A stretch of DNA of 57,554 nucleotides. Source: Rhodospirillales bacterium (GTDB lineage: Bacteria; Pseudomonadota; Alphaproteobacteria; Rhodospirillales; JASLQF01). Under the pieces are notes generated by a model. The model was not told where the DNA came from and searched no databases. It saw nothing but the letters and a program-made list of their open reading frames with translations. The stretch is from NCBI GenBank assembly GCA_030744625.1, contig JASLQF010000030.1, forward strand, positions 1-57,554, read 5' to 3'. Shown in pieces: positions 1 through 9,668 of the stretch. A program made the translations under genes and the position numbers. The first letter of the stretch is position 1; each line of letters opens with the position of its first letter.

Positions 1-67
1 CGACGGGCGCGCGCAGGCGCTGCGGCGAGACCTGGGGGATGTCCTCGGGACCGGGAACCTTGACCAT
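1..67 (-). CDS. Truncated CDS, N-terminal 22 residues only, function unknown
   Basis: An ATG at 67-65 (minus strand) opens a frame that runs off the left edge, beginning MVKVPGPEDIPQVSPQRLRA. It is preceded by a strong ribosome binding site (GGAGGAAAGAG, about 71-81) and by a sigma-70-like promoter at 107-135. I do not recognise the family from 22 residues. It lies downstream of pntB in the same direction but has its own promoter, so it is probably an independent unit. The evidence for a real start is the promoter, ribosome binding site and open frame together; function cannot be stated. Confidence 0.55.
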   Translation of the reverse strand, partial: MVKVPGPEDIPQVSPQRLRAPV

Positions 68-106
68 CTCTCTTTCCTCCTTTGGGGCGGGTTCTTGAAA
101 GAGAGA

Positions 107-135
107 CGAATATACGAAATACGAACGAATGTCAA
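107..135 (-). promoter_or_regulatory. Sigma-70-like promoter with CGAA repeats
   Basis: On the minus strand a perfect -35 TTGACA (135-130) is followed by a 17-base spacer and a -10 TATTCG (112-107), about 40 bases ahead of the truncated gene. The spacer and -10 contain four CGAA/TTCG units spaced 3-4 bases apart, which could be an operator overlapping the promoter. The promoter hexamers are seen directly; the operator role is inference. Confidence 0.55.
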
Positions 136-146
136 GTAAAATATTG

Positions 147-1664
147 CTAATTACGTATACCACATGCGGGATATGGCCACGAACGGTGTGAACCGCGCAT
201 TGAATTACGTGAAAGACGAACTCTTGGGGAGGGTGGTGGAGGCCTTCCGGGAAGGGACGGAGGCGGGCCCTTCCCCGAGCCCAGCGCCTGGACGATTTCC
301 TCGGTCATCTTCTTGGCGTCGGAGAACAGCATCATGGTGTTGTCGCGGAAGAACAGCTCGTTGTCGACGCCGGCGTAGCCCGAGGCCAGGGAGCGCTTGA
401 TGAACAGCACTGTCGAGGCCCTTTCCACGTCGAGGATGGGCATGCCGTAGATGGCGCTCTCCGGGTCGGTCTTGGCGACCGGGTTGGTGACGTCGTTGGC
501 GCCGATCACGAAGGCGACGTCGGCGGTGGAGAACTCGTGGTTGATCTCGTCGAGTTCGAAGACCTCGTCATAGGGCACGTTGGCCTCGGCCAGCAGCACG
601 TTCATGTGCCCCGGCATGCGCCCCGCCACCGGATGGATGGCGTAGGCGACCTCGACGCCGGCCGCCTTGAGCTGGTCGGCCATCTCGCGCAGCGCGTGCT
701 GGGCCTGGGCCACCGCCATGCCGTAGCCGGGCACGATGATCACCTTGGAGGCGTTCTGCATGATGAACGCGGCGTCGTCGGCGCTGCCCGACTTCGCCGT
801 GCGGTCGCCCAACGCCGCCGAGGGCCCCGCCGTCTCGCCGCCGAAGCCGCCGAGCAGCACGTTGACGATGGAGCGGTTCATGCCCTTGCACATGATGTAG
901 CTGAGGATGGCGCCCGACGAGCCGACCAGGGCGCCGACGATGATCAGCGCCACGTTCGAAAGCGTGAAGCCGATGCCGGCCGCCGCCCACCCCGAGTACG
1001 AGTTGAGCATGGAGACCACCACCGGCATGTCGGCGCCGCCGATGGGAACGATGACCAGGAAACCGATGAGGAAGGAAAGCACCACCAGCGCCCAGAACGC
1101 CGTCGGTGAATCGCTGGCCACGAACCACACGGTGACCAGCACGATGGCGATGCCGATGGCGGCGTTCAACTTGTGCTGGCCGGGGAAGACCAGGGGGGCG
1201 CCGCTCATGATCCCCTGCAGCTTGGCAAAGGCGATCACCGAGCCCGAGAAGGTGATGGCGCCGATGGCCGTGCCCAGCGCCATCTCGACGAGGCTGGCCG
1301 CGGCGATGTCGCCGGCGGTGCCGATGGCGTAGGCCTCGGGGTTGTAGAAGGCGGCGGTGGCCACGAAAACCGCCGCCAGGCCGACCAGCGAGTGGAAGGC
1401 GGCCACCAACTGGGGCAGCGCCGTCATGTGGATCTTCATGGCCACCACGGTGCCGATGGTTCCGCCGATGAGCATGGCCAAGAGGATGGTGCCGTAGCTC
1501 ACCACGTCGGGGTCGATCAACGTGGTGACAATGGCGATGGCCATGCCGGCGATGCCGAAGGCGTTGCCGCGGCGCGCCGTCTCCGGCGAACTCAGCCCAC
1601 GCAGCGCCATGATGAAGCAGACGGAGGCGATGAGGTATGCGAACCCCGTGATGTTGTCGCTCAT
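147..1664 (-). CDS. pntB: NAD(P) transhydrogenase subunit beta (PntB)
   Basis: PntB of the membrane-bound proton-translocating transhydrogenase, which couples hydride transfer between NADH and NADP+ to proton flow. The first ~290 residues are a series of hydrophobic helices (membrane domain II). The C-terminal part is the NADP(H)-binding domain III, with [37 protein letters not shown] and [16 protein letters not shown] signatures. Start ATG at 1664 overlaps the pntAb stop by 4 bases (ATGA). At 505 aa it is about 40 residues longer than usual (~460-465). After the normal end ([11 protein letters not shown]) a Pro/Arg-rich tail [16 protein letters not shown] continues to a TAG at 147-149. The tail overlaps a GC-rich inverted repeat at about 250-276 (GGGAAGGG/CCCTTCCC arms), so stop loss or read-through of an old terminator is possible. 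Confidence 0.95.
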   Translation of the reverse strand: MSDNITGFAYLIASVCFIMALRGLSSPETARRGNAFGIAGMAIAIVTTLIDPDVVSYGTILLAMLIGGTIGTVVAMKIHMTALPQLVAAFHSLVGLAAVFVATAAFYNPEAYAIGTAGDIAAASLVEMALGTAIGAITFSGSVIAFAKLQGIMSGAPLVFPGQHKLNAAIGIAIVLVTVWFVASDSPTAFWALVVLSFLIGFLVIVPIGGADMPVVVSMLNSYSGWAAAGIGFTLSNVALIIVGALVGSSGAILSYIMCKGMNRSIVNVLLGGFGGETAGPSAALGDRTAKSGSADDAAFIMQNASKVIIVPGYGMAVAQAQHALREMADQLKAAGVEVAYAIHPVAGRMPGHMNVLLAEANVPYDEVFELDEINHEFSTADVAFVIGANDVTNPVAKTDPESAIYGMPILDVERASTVLFIKRSLASGYAGVDNELFFRDNTMMLFSDAKKMTEEIVQALGSGKGPPPSLPGRPPPPSPRVRLSRNSMRGSHRSWPYPACGIRN

Positions 1665-2092
1665 GGCGCTGCCTCTTGGCGTTTTTCTTTCTTCTTGAAC
1701 ATGCGCAGCATGCGCTGGGTGACGATGAAGCCCCCGAAGATGTTGACCGAGGCCAGCATCACGGCCAGGAAGCCCATGGTCTTGGAGAAATCGGCGCCGG
1801 CCGGGCCGACGGCGATGAGCCCGCCGACGATGATCACCGACGAAATGGCGTTGGTGACGCTCATCAGAGGCGAATGAAGCGCCGGGGTGACGCTCCACAC
1901 CACGTAGAAACCGATGAAGACGGCGAGCACGAAGACCGTGAACAGGAAGAGGAACGGATCGCCCCCCGCGGTATCGGCCCCCGGCATCGCCAGTCGCATC
2001 GCCTGTTGGGCCAGGGCGGCGGCTTCCTCGGCCAGCTCGGCCGCCTTGTTGACGAGGGTGGCGGACTGCTCCATCAGCGTTGCCGAATCCAT
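1661..2092 (-). CDS. pntAb: NAD(P) transhydrogenase alpha subunit, membrane part (PntA2/PntAb)
   Basis: This 143-aa protein is the separate membrane segment of the alpha subunit, as in Rhodospirillum-type three-subunit transhydrogenases. After an Ala/Glu-rich amphipathic N-terminus (~35 residues) it has about four transmembrane helices, including [20 protein letters not shown], the segment [18 protein letters not shown] and a final [22 protein letters not shown] before a basic tail. The ATG at 2092 lies 2 bases after the pntAa stop and has a GGGGGAT-type ribosome binding site inside the end of pntAa. Its stop overlaps the pntB start. The three genes are thus tightly coupled. Confidence 0.94.
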   Translation of the reverse strand: MDSATLMEQSATLVNKAAELAEEAAALAQQAMRLAMPGADTAGGDPFLFLFTVFVLAVFIGFYVVWSVTPALHSPLMSVTNAISSVIIVGGLIAVGPAGADFSKTMGFLAVMLASVNIFGGFIVTQRMLRMFKKKEKRQEAAP

Positions 2093-2094
2093 GT

Positions 2095-3252
<1,158 letters not shown>

Positions 3253-3295
3253 GTGATGGTGGATCCCAGTAAAATCTTGACGCTTCGCGTCCGTG

Positions 3296-3324
3296 TTTAT
3301 GCCCCTTCGGGCCGTGCGAAACAA
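3296..3324 (-). promoter_or_regulatory. Candidate promoter for the pnt operon
   Basis: On the minus strand, -35-like TTGTTT (3324-3319), a 17-base spacer and -10-like CATAAA (3301-3296) lie about 45 bases upstream of pntAa. Both hexamers deviate from consensus, so support is modest. A small perfect inverted repeat (GACGC GAA GCGTC) follows in the leader at about 3279-3291. The remainder of the 210-base divergent region up to 3462 shows nothing else I can name. Confidence 0.3.
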
Positions 3325-3462
3325 GTGCAGTATGATATGCTGGGTTCGGGTATCGGCTCGGCCGGTACATGATCACGCGGCGCAAGGCCGCGGGCCGTCG
3401 CATCGGGGTTCCCTGATCCGTAAGGTCGATCTTCGGCGGGCGATGCCGGCGAGGAAATTTGG

Positions 3463-4443
3463 GTGGCCGGAAATCGGCCGGCGCGTGAAACCATGAGCGG
3501 GCATGAAGCGACGACATCCGACCCCGCGGGGGACACGACGGAGGCCGCCCGCCTGGTGGCGCTTGGCAGCTTCATGGCGCTGGGGTCGGCGGCAAGCTTC
3601 GGCTTGATCACGGTGCTCGCCCGCCTTTCCTACGACGGCGGCGGCACCCCTGCCATGGTCAACCTGTTCCGGCTTTCCTTCGCGGTGCTCGCCGCCGGCG
3701 TCCTCCTCGCCCTATTGCGGATATCGTTGCGCGTGCCCCGGCCCGCGCTTGTCAACATCATCGGCGCCTCGGTCAGCTTGTTCGCGGCCTCCATTTGCTA
3801 CTTCTACGCCGTTGTCTTTATCCCCGTCAGTCTGTTCGTCCTCATCTTCTACATCTACCCGTTCATGGTGGCGGGCTATACCTCGATCGCCGGGCGGACG
3901 CCACTCGGCCCCGTGCGCTGGATGGCGCTGGCCGTCGCCTTCGGTGGCCTGGCCATCGCCCTGTCGCCGTCCTCCGAGAATTTGGACTGGCGCGGCATCG
4001 CGCTGTCCCTGGGGGCGGCCGTTTTCATCACCAGCCTTTTCGCTTTCTCGACGCGCGCCCTGCGCCTCGTCGGCGTCATCCCAATGACGTTCTGGTCCAA
4101 CCTGGGCGGCGTCCTTCTGGTCGCCGCCGTCCTGCCCTTTCTCGGCGGCTTCACCCTGCCGACGAGTCAGGTGGGGTGGACGGGAACCCTCGGTGCCAGC
4201 GCATGCTACATGTTGGCGGTGTTGTGCGAGTTCTCCGCCATCCGCTGGGCCGGGCCGGCACGCACCGCCCTTTACTTCAACCTGGAGCCCATCGTCACCA
4301 TGGCCGCGGCGGCGCTACTCCTGGGCGAGAGCCTCTTGCCCCTGCAATACGTGGGGGCCCTCCTGGTTATCGCCGCCCTGGCGCTGGCGGCGCGGGCCGA
4401 CTGGGCGCGCCCCCTTTCCCGGCACGGAGAGCATGGGCCGTGA
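3463..4443 (+). CDS. EamA/DMT-superfamily transporter, tandem copy 1
   Basis: An integral inner-membrane protein with about ten hydrophobic helices and two EamA half-repeats, the drug/metabolite transporter architecture. Family-like signatures are AASFGLITVLARLSYDGG in helix 1, VFIPVSLFVLIFYIYPFMV in the first half and ARTALYFNLEPIVTMAAA plus LGESLLPLQYVGALLVI at the end. The GTG start at 3463 has a GAGGA motif 8 bases upstream; an ATG at 3493 is an alternative with a poorer site. It is the first of three consecutive overlapping paralogues; the next gene starts inside its stop (GTGA). The substrate cannot be deduced; metabolite or amino-acid export is common in the family. Confidence 0.85.
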   Translation: MAGNRPARETMSGHEATTSDPAGDTTEAARLVALGSFMALGSAASFGLITVLARLSYDGGGTPAMVNLFRLSFAVLAAGVLLALLRISLRVPRPALVNIIGASVSLFAASICYFYAVVFIPVSLFVLIFYIYPFMVAGYTSIAGRTPLGPVRWMALAVAFGGLAIALSPSSENLDWRGIALSLGAAVFITSLFAFSTRALRLVGVIPMTFWSNLGGVLLVAAVLPFLGGFTLPTSQVGWTGTLGASACYMLAVLCEFSAIRWAGPARTALYFNLEPIVTMAAAALLLGESLLPLQYVGALLVIAALALAARADWARPLSRHGEHGP

Positions 4444-5366
4444 CTGCCGGGCCACGGGACATTGCGGGGAGCGCCGCCGCCGAGACCCCACGCCGCCTTG
4501 CCCTTGGGATGGGGACCGCCCTGCTCGGCGCCAGCCTGTTCGGGTTCGTCGTGCCGCTGGCGCGCTTTTCCTACGAATTCGATTCCGATCCGATGACCGC
4601 CGCCCTCGTCCGCCTTGCCCTGGGGGCAAGCGCCGCGACCCTCATGATGTTCATCCTGCGCCGCCGCTTCGCCATGCCGCGCGCCGGAATCCCGGCGGCG
4701 CTCGGCGTGATGATTTTCTCGGTATCGACCGCGCTCTGTTATCTCACCGCCGTCGTCTATATCCCGGTCAGCCTCGCCGTCCTCATCTTCTACACCTACC
4801 CCCTCATGGTCGCCGCGTACACGGCCATTGTCCAGCGTTCGCCCCTCGGGCTGATGAGAGGCGTCGCCTTCATCGCCGCTTTCGCCGGACTGGCCGTCGC
4901 GTTCGGGCCGTCGTTCGACGGGTTGGATTGGCGGGGTGTTGCCCTGGCGTCCGCCGCCGCCGCTTCTCTCGCCTCGTTGTTTCTCTTCTCGGCGGCGGCC
5001 TTGCGCCACGTCGGCGTCGTGCCGATCACTTTCTACGCCAACGTCGGCAGCTTTTCGGTCATGGTCGCCATCGTCTTTGCCTTCGGCGGCCCGGCCCTGC
5101 CGACGGCCGGTGCGGGATGGGGTGGCCTCGTCGGCTCCGGCCTGTGCTACGCGGTCGGAATCTTCCTTCATTTCGGGGCCATCAAGGTGATCGGCGCGGC
5201 GCGCACGGCGATGTTCTTCAACCTGGAGCCGATCATCGCAATGACCGTGGCGGCCTTCCTTCTCGGCGAAAGCCTCACCGTGGTGCAGTACGCCGGCGGG
5301 GCGCTGGTCATCGGCGCCCTGGTCATGACCAGCCTGGCTGATCGCCGGCCGACCGCCGACCCATGA
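4440..5366 (+). CDS. EamA/DMT-superfamily transporter, tandem copy 2
   Basis: The 308-aa second paralogue of the cluster. It starts at a GTG that overlaps the stop of copy 1 by 4 bases, and its own stop overlaps the ATG of copy 3. It keeps the same landmarks as copy 1: [20 protein letters not shown] in the first half, [10 protein letters not shown] in the middle and [19 protein letters not shown] followed by [20 protein letters not shown] at the end. About ten transmembrane segments are apparent. Translational coupling implies co-expression, possibly as a hetero-oligomer or a set of related exporters. Substrate unknown. Confidence 0.85.
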   Translation: MTAGPRDIAGSAAAETPRRLALGMGTALLGASLFGFVVPLARFSYEFDSDPMTAALVRLALGASAATLMMFILRRRFAMPRAGIPAALGVMIFSVSTALCYLTAVVYIPVSLAVLIFYTYPLMVAAYTAIVQRSPLGLMRGVAFIAAFAGLAVAFGPSFDGLDWRGVALASAAAASLASLFLFSAAALRHVGVVPITFYANVGSFSVMVAIVFAFGGPALPTAGAGWGGLVGSGLCYAVGIFLHFGAIKVIGAARTAMFFNLEPIIAMTVAAFLLGESLTVVQYAGGALVIGALVMTSLADRRPTADP

Positions 5367-6253
5367 CCCCTGCACCGGCGCCGGAGAAAGAGGTGGGGGC
5401 CGCCGGCCCCCTGATCGGGTTGGTTTCGGCCGCCTCGTTCGGCCTGATGACGGTGCTGGCGCGTCTGGCTTACGATGGCGGCAGCGAGCCGTTTACCGTG
5501 ACGGCGATCCGAGCCGTCGTCGGTGTCCTGGCGATCCTCGCCGTGACCCCGGTTTTCCGCCAGGGCCTTGCCGTTCCCCGCCAGGCGATGCCGACCCTCT
5601 TCGCCATAATGCTATGCCGGTTCGCAGCGAGTATCAGCATCATGACGGCGATCTATTTCATCCCGGTCAGCCTGGCGGTGTTGTTGCTCTACACCTATCC
5701 CCTGATGGTGGCGGGTGCTTCCTCCGCCATCAACCGCACACCGCTTGGCTGGAAGCGTTGGGCGGCGTTCGCCGTCGCCTTCGCGGGCCTCGCCCTGACG
5801 CTCGGTCCGGCTCTCGACGGCATCGACTGGCGCGGTGTCGCCTTGGCGCTTTTCACCGCCGTCAATATCGCCGCCATGCTCATCATCAGCGCCACGGCGA
5901 TACGCCAGACCAACGTCATGACGATCAGCTTCCATACGAACCTGTGGGCGGTGCCGCTGTTCTTCATCGCCTTGGCCATTTCCGGCGAGTTTGTCCTGCC
6001 GACCGTCGACAGCGGCTGGGTCGGATTGGTGGGAGCGTGCCTGTTCTACTGTATCGCCGTGCTCACCCAGTTCGCCGCCGTCCATTTCGTCGGCCCCATC
6101 CGCACGGCCATGCTTTTCAATGCCGAGCCCCCGATTACCATCGTCGCGGCCGTCCTCATCCTCGGCGAGTCCCTGACGCCGATGCAATACGTGGGCGGCG
6201 CCCTGGTCATCGGGGCGCTCGTTGCATCCAGCCGCACGACGCGCCCGGCTTGA
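5363..6253 (+). CDS. EamA/DMT-superfamily transporter, tandem copy 3
   Basis: A 296-aa third paralogue whose ATG overlaps the stop of copy 2 (ATGA). It contains [20 protein letters not shown] near the N-terminus, almost the same phrase as copy 1, then [20 protein letters not shown] and [20 protein letters not shown] with [20 protein letters not shown]. Copies 1 and 3 share the helix-1 phrase and copies 2 and 3 the C-terminal phrase, so all three look like products of local duplication. The cluster ends here; the following dehydrogenase is 56 bases away. Confidence 0.85.
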   Translation: MTPAPAPEKEVGAAGPLIGLVSAASFGLMTVLARLAYDGGSEPFTVTAIRAVVGVLAILAVTPVFRQGLAVPRQAMPTLFAIMLCRFAASISIMTAIYFIPVSLAVLLLYTYPLMVAGASSAINRTPLGWKRWAAFAVAFAGLALTLGPALDGIDWRGVALALFTAVNIAAMLIISATAIRQTNVMTISFHTNLWAVPLFFIALAISGEFVLPTVDSGWVGLVGACLFYCIAVLTQFAAVHFVGPIRTAMLFNAEPPITIVAAVLILGESLTPMQYVGGALVIGALVASSRTTRPA

Positions 6254-6309
6254 GGCGTGGTGCTTATCCGGCAAATCCTTCATTATGGCCCCATGACCAG
6301 GGCAGACGC

Positions 6310-7617
6310 ATGGCCAGGATGACCTACTACGCCCCCACCGAGGGTGGGGAGACCACGTTCACGGTCAGCGCCACGTCCATGAAATTCGGCGCCGGATGCC
6401 TGGCCGAGTTGGGTGGCGACGCCAGGGCGCTCGGTATGTCCAGGGTGGCCCTGTTCACGGACAAACACGTGCGCGACATCCCACCGGCGCGGACCGCCTT
6501 GGAGTCCCTGGAGCGGGCCGGCCTCGACGTCGCCGTCTACGACGAGATCCACGTGGAGCCGACGGACCGGTCCTTCGAGGCGGCCACCGACTTCGCCGGG
6601 GACGGAGATTTCGACGGCTACGTGTCCCTGGGCGGCGGCTCGGTCATCGACACGGCGAAGGCCGCCAACCTTTACGCCACCTACCCCGACGAGCTGCTTG
6701 CCTACGTCAACGCCCCCATCGGCCACGCCAAACCGGTGCCGGGGCCGTTGAAGCCCCACATCGCGTGCCCCACCACGTCGGGAACCGGAAGCGAAACGAC
6801 CAGCGTTTGCGTCTTCGACCTGATGGCGGAACAGGTCAAGACCGGCATCTCATCGAAGTTCCTGAGACCTACCCTGGCCCTCATCGACCCCGACACCACC
6901 CGCACACTGCCCGCCGGGGTGGTCGCCTCCACCGGGTTCGACGTGCTCACCCACGCCATCGAGTCCTACACCGCAAGGCCCTATACCAGCCGGCCCCAGC
7001 CCAAGGACCCGAGCCTGCGCCCGCCCTACCAGGGCGCCAACCCCTACAGCGACATCGGCAGCCTGGAAGCGATACGCATAGGAAGTCGCTATCTGGCGCG
7101 CGCCGTGAAGGACGCCGACGACAGCGAGGCGCGGGAACACCTGATTTTCGCCGCGACCCTTGCCGGCACCGCCTTCGGCAACGCCGGCGTGCACATCCCC
7201 CACACCATGTCGTACTCGGTGGCCGGCCTCAACCACACTTTCACGGCGAGCGGCTACGAAAGGGACGATCCCATGGTGCCGCACGGCATTTCGGTGGTGG
7301 TCAACGCGCCGGCCGCCTTCCGCTTCACCGCCGAGGCGGTGCCCGAGAGACATCTCAAGGCCGCCGAGGCGCTGGGCGCAGACATCACCGGGGCGCGCCC
7401 CAACGACGCCGGCGAGGCGCTGGCGTCCCGGTTCATCGCCATGATGCGCGAGTCCGGTATCCCCAACGGCATCGGTGCCATCGGCTACACCGAGGCCGAC
7501 ATTCCGGCCCTGGTCAAGGGGGCCTTCGCCCAGAAGCGCCTCCTCGCCCAATCGCCGCTGGACGTCACCGAGGACGACCTGGCGGCCCTCTACAAGGACG
7601 CCATGAGCTACTGGTAG
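6310..7617 (+). CDS. Iron-containing alcohol dehydrogenase, hydroxyacid-oxoacid transhydrogenase type
   Basis: A 435-aa group III (Fe-dependent) alcohol dehydrogenase. The N-terminus [18 protein letters not shown], the large middle insertion ([20 protein letters not shown]) and overall layout resemble ADHFE1-type hydroxyacid-oxoacid transhydrogenases. That family oxidises 4-hydroxybutyrate to succinate semialdehyde while reducing 2-oxoglutarate to 2-hydroxyglutarate. Nucleotide-binding [11 protein letters not shown] and TSGTGSETT are present. Metal-site histidines are likely those in DVLTHAIES and [13 protein letters not shown] 6310 was chosen; an in-frame ATG at 6319 is also possible. The specific reaction is inferred from the subfamily look. 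It sits 18 bases upstream of a small gene that is probably co-transcribed. Confidence 0.85.
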   Translation: MARMTYYAPTEGGETTFTVSATSMKFGAGCLAELGGDARALGMSRVALFTDKHVRDIPPARTALESLERAGLDVAVYDEIHVEPTDRSFEAATDFAGDGDFDGYVSLGGGSVIDTAKAANLYATYPDELLAYVNAPIGHAKPVPGPLKPHIACPTTSGTGSETTSVCVFDLMAEQVKTGISSKFLRPTLALIDPDTTRTLPAGVVASTGFDVLTHAIESYTARPYTSRPQPKDPSLRPPYQGANPYSDIGSLEAIRIGSRYLARAVKDADDSEAREHLIFAATLAGTAFGNAGVHIPHTMSYSVAGLNHTFTASGYERDDPMVPHGISVVVNAPAAFRFTAEAVPERHLKAAEALGADITGARPNDAGEALASRFIAMMRESGIPNGIGAIGYTEADIPALVKGAFAQKRLLAQSPLDVTEDDLAALYKDAMSYW

Positions 7618-7635
7618 GCGCGGGAGATCGAAGCA

Positions 7636-8292
7636 ATGACGGAAGACGGCACCGGCCTGATGGCGTTCTGGGCGACCATCGACGAGGATTACCTGAACCG
7701 CTTTCGCGAGTGGCACAACTGCGAACACATGCCGGAGCGGGTTTCTATCCCGGGCTTCCAGGTCGGGCGGCGCTATATCGAGTGCGGCGATCCCGCCACC
7801 TATCTGATGACCTACCAGACCCGCGACTCCGCGGTGCTGGGCAGCCAGCCCTATCTCGAGGCGCTGAACGCGCCCTCGGATTGGACCCGCGAGTCCCTGC
7901 CCCATTTCAACAACCCGGTGCGCAACATCTACACCCGCCTCGCCGCGAACGGAGAGACCAACTATGTGGCGGCGCCCTACGTTTACGCGCTACGCTTCAA
8001 CGCCGACGCGGACGGGCTGGCCGAGGCGGCGGCATCGCTCGCCGGCGACGAACAACTCGGCCAGGTCGCGCTCTACCGGGTCGATGAAGCCATCTCCGGC
8101 ATCCAGACCTCGGAGCGCAAGATCTACGGTGGCGGGCCGGGTGAGCAACGCTGGCTGTTGTTCGTCGAGGCGACCCTGGCCGGCGCCGCCGACGGCTCGG
8201 CGCTGGCCGGACGTCTGGCTTCGCTGGCCGCGGACTGGCAGGACGTCTTCCAGGGCCTGTTCGCCATCGATTACGTGCTGGCCAAACCGTAA
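7636..8292 (+). CDS. Uncharacterised protein, probable duplicated dimeric alpha/beta-barrel fold
   Basis: A 218-aa soluble protein with no signal peptide or membrane helix. The N-terminal half (LMAFWATIDEDYLNRFREWH, then NCEHMPERVSIPGF) resembles EthD-like ferredoxin-fold proteins, with a WH-x-x-EHMPER pattern and a following RRYIECGDPATYLMTYQT strand. The second half (YVYALRFNADADGL; RWLLFVEATL) looks like a diverged second repeat. The gene lies 18 bases after the transhydrogenase gene on the same strand, so a role linked to small hydroxy- or oxo-acid metabolism is possible. That link is inference from position only. Confidence 0.7.
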   Translation: MTEDGTGLMAFWATIDEDYLNRFREWHNCEHMPERVSIPGFQVGRRYIECGDPATYLMTYQTRDSAVLGSQPYLEALNAPSDWTRESLPHFNNPVRNIYTRLAANGETNYVAAPYVYALRFNADADGLAEAAASLAGDEQLGQVALYRVDEAISGIQTSERKIYGGGPGEQRWLLFVEATLAGAADGSALAGRLASLAADWQDVFQGLFAIDYVLAKP

Positions 8293-8313
8293 GAATTCAA
8301 AGGTGCTGCTCGG

Positions 8314-9654
8314 CTATTCGGGAAGGGGAATCCCGAAACGCTCGAGGGCCGCTTTCTGGCGCCGCGCCAGGGCCTTCTCGTCGAATTTATCGACGAGGTC
8401 GTGAAAGAGCCGGTACCAGTTGACCTCCGCCTTCAGGTGCGTGAACACCGAGCCGAGCCCGATGGCGGCGCGGTCCATGAGCACGAATTCCCGGGGCGGG
8501 GTGACTCCCCCCACCTCGCGCAGCTCGCGATGGACCTTGGCGGCGACCCGCGCGCCGTACATGGTGGAACCGCCCTCCTGGATGGGCTGCACGCGATCTT
8601 CCATGAGGGGCGCATAGAGGAACCGCGCCCACTGGTTGAGGATGGCCATGACCTTGCGGTCGAGGTCGTAAAAGCCCCACGTTTCGTAGGCGTGAACGGC
8701 CAGCGCTTCGTCGTCGTCGCGGAGCGCCTTGTAGAGGTCGATGACGGCGGCCACGAAGGACGGCTTGAAGACGCGGACGCACCCGAAATCCATGAGGTTG
8801 ATCGATCCGTCGGGCCTCACCGTGTAGTTGCCGAGGTGCGGATCGCCGTGAATGACGCCGTAGCCGTAGAACGGGATGTACCAGGCGCGGAACATGTTGT
8901 GGGCGACCGTGTTGCGGTCGTCGATGTGCTGGTCGATGAAATCGAGGAGCGGCGCGCCGTCGAGCCAGGTCATGGTGAGCAGCCGGTCCGTGGACAGCTT
9001 CTTTACCGGCTTGGGCACGGTGACCGTGGGCTCCCTGGCGAGGATATGGCCAAATAGGCCCAGGTTGGCGGCCTCGCGCTGGTAGTCCACCTCCTCGCGC
9101 AGGCGGGCCGACAGCTCGGCATGAATCTCGCCGGGGTCGATGGCCCGGTCGTAGTGCTGGTAAACGGTAAAGGCCAGTTTGAGCTGCACGAGGTCGGCCT
9201 CCACGGCCGACCTCATGTCCGGGTACTGGAGCTTGCAGGCAAGCAGCCGCCCATCGAGGCCGGTGGCCCGGTGGACCTGCCCCAGGGACGCCGCCGCCGC
9301 CGCCGGGTGCTCGAAGGCCTTGAACTTGTCCAGCCATTCGGGGCCGAGCTCCGCCGCCATGCGCCGCTTGACGAAGGGCCAGCCCATGGGCGGTGCGTTG
9401 GTCTGAAGATGGGCGAGCTCGGCGACGTATTCCTCGGGCAGCATGTCGGGCACTGTGGACAGGATCTGCGCCACCTTCATCAACGGCCCCTTGAGGCCGC
9501 CCAGCACCTCCCTGAGCTCGGCGGCGTGTTCCCCCTTGTCCAGGGAAAGCCCGAGGAAGCGGCCGCCGGCGAAGCGCGCGGCGAGCCCCCCCATGGTCGT
9601 GCCGACGCGGGCGTAGCGTTTCACGCGCCCCGTCAGTTTGTCTCCTTCGGCCAT
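8314..9654 (-). CDS. ABC1/UbiB-family atypical kinase-like protein
   Basis: A 446-aa member of the ABC1/ADCK/UbiB family, linked to ubiquinone metabolism and lipid homeostasis. The family's KxGQ position reads KVAQ (residues 60-63) within LKGPLMKVAQILS. An Ala-rich nucleotide loop AAAASLGQVHRA and the catalytic-like segments VIHGDPHLGN and LMDFGCV follow in order. No clear transmembrane tail, so it is probably cytosolic or peripheral. It lies 14 bases downstream of pepF on the same strand. It is not next to other ubi genes here, so a ubiquinone role is not shown by context. Confidence 0.88.
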   Translation of the reverse strand: MAEGDKLTGRVKRYARVGTTMGGLAARFAGGRFLGLSLDKGEHAAELREVLGGLKGPLMKVAQILSTVPDMLPEEYVAELAHLQTNAPPMGWPFVKRRMAAELGPEWLDKFKAFEHPAAAAASLGQVHRATGLDGRLLACKLQYPDMRSAVEADLVQLKLAFTVYQHYDRAIDPGEIHAELSARLREEVDYQREAANLGLFGHILAREPTVTVPKPVKKLSTDRLLTMTWLDGAPLLDFIDQHIDDRNTVAHNMFRAWYIPFYGYGVIHGDPHLGNYTVRPDGSINLMDFGCVRVFKPSFVAAVIDLYKALRDDDEALAVHAYETWGFYDLDRKVMAILNQWARFLYAPLMEDRVQPIQEGGSTMYGARVAAKVHRELREVGGVTPPREFVLMDRAAIGLGSVFTHLKAEVNWYRLFHDLVDKFDEKALARRQKAALERFGIPLPE

Positions 9655-9668
9655 GACACCGCCCGCTT

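Noticed and set aside
250..276. GC-rich inverted repeat as an intrinsic terminator of the pnt operon
   Set aside because: No T-run follows it and the reading frame of pntB passes through it, so it is recorded only as a possible relic.
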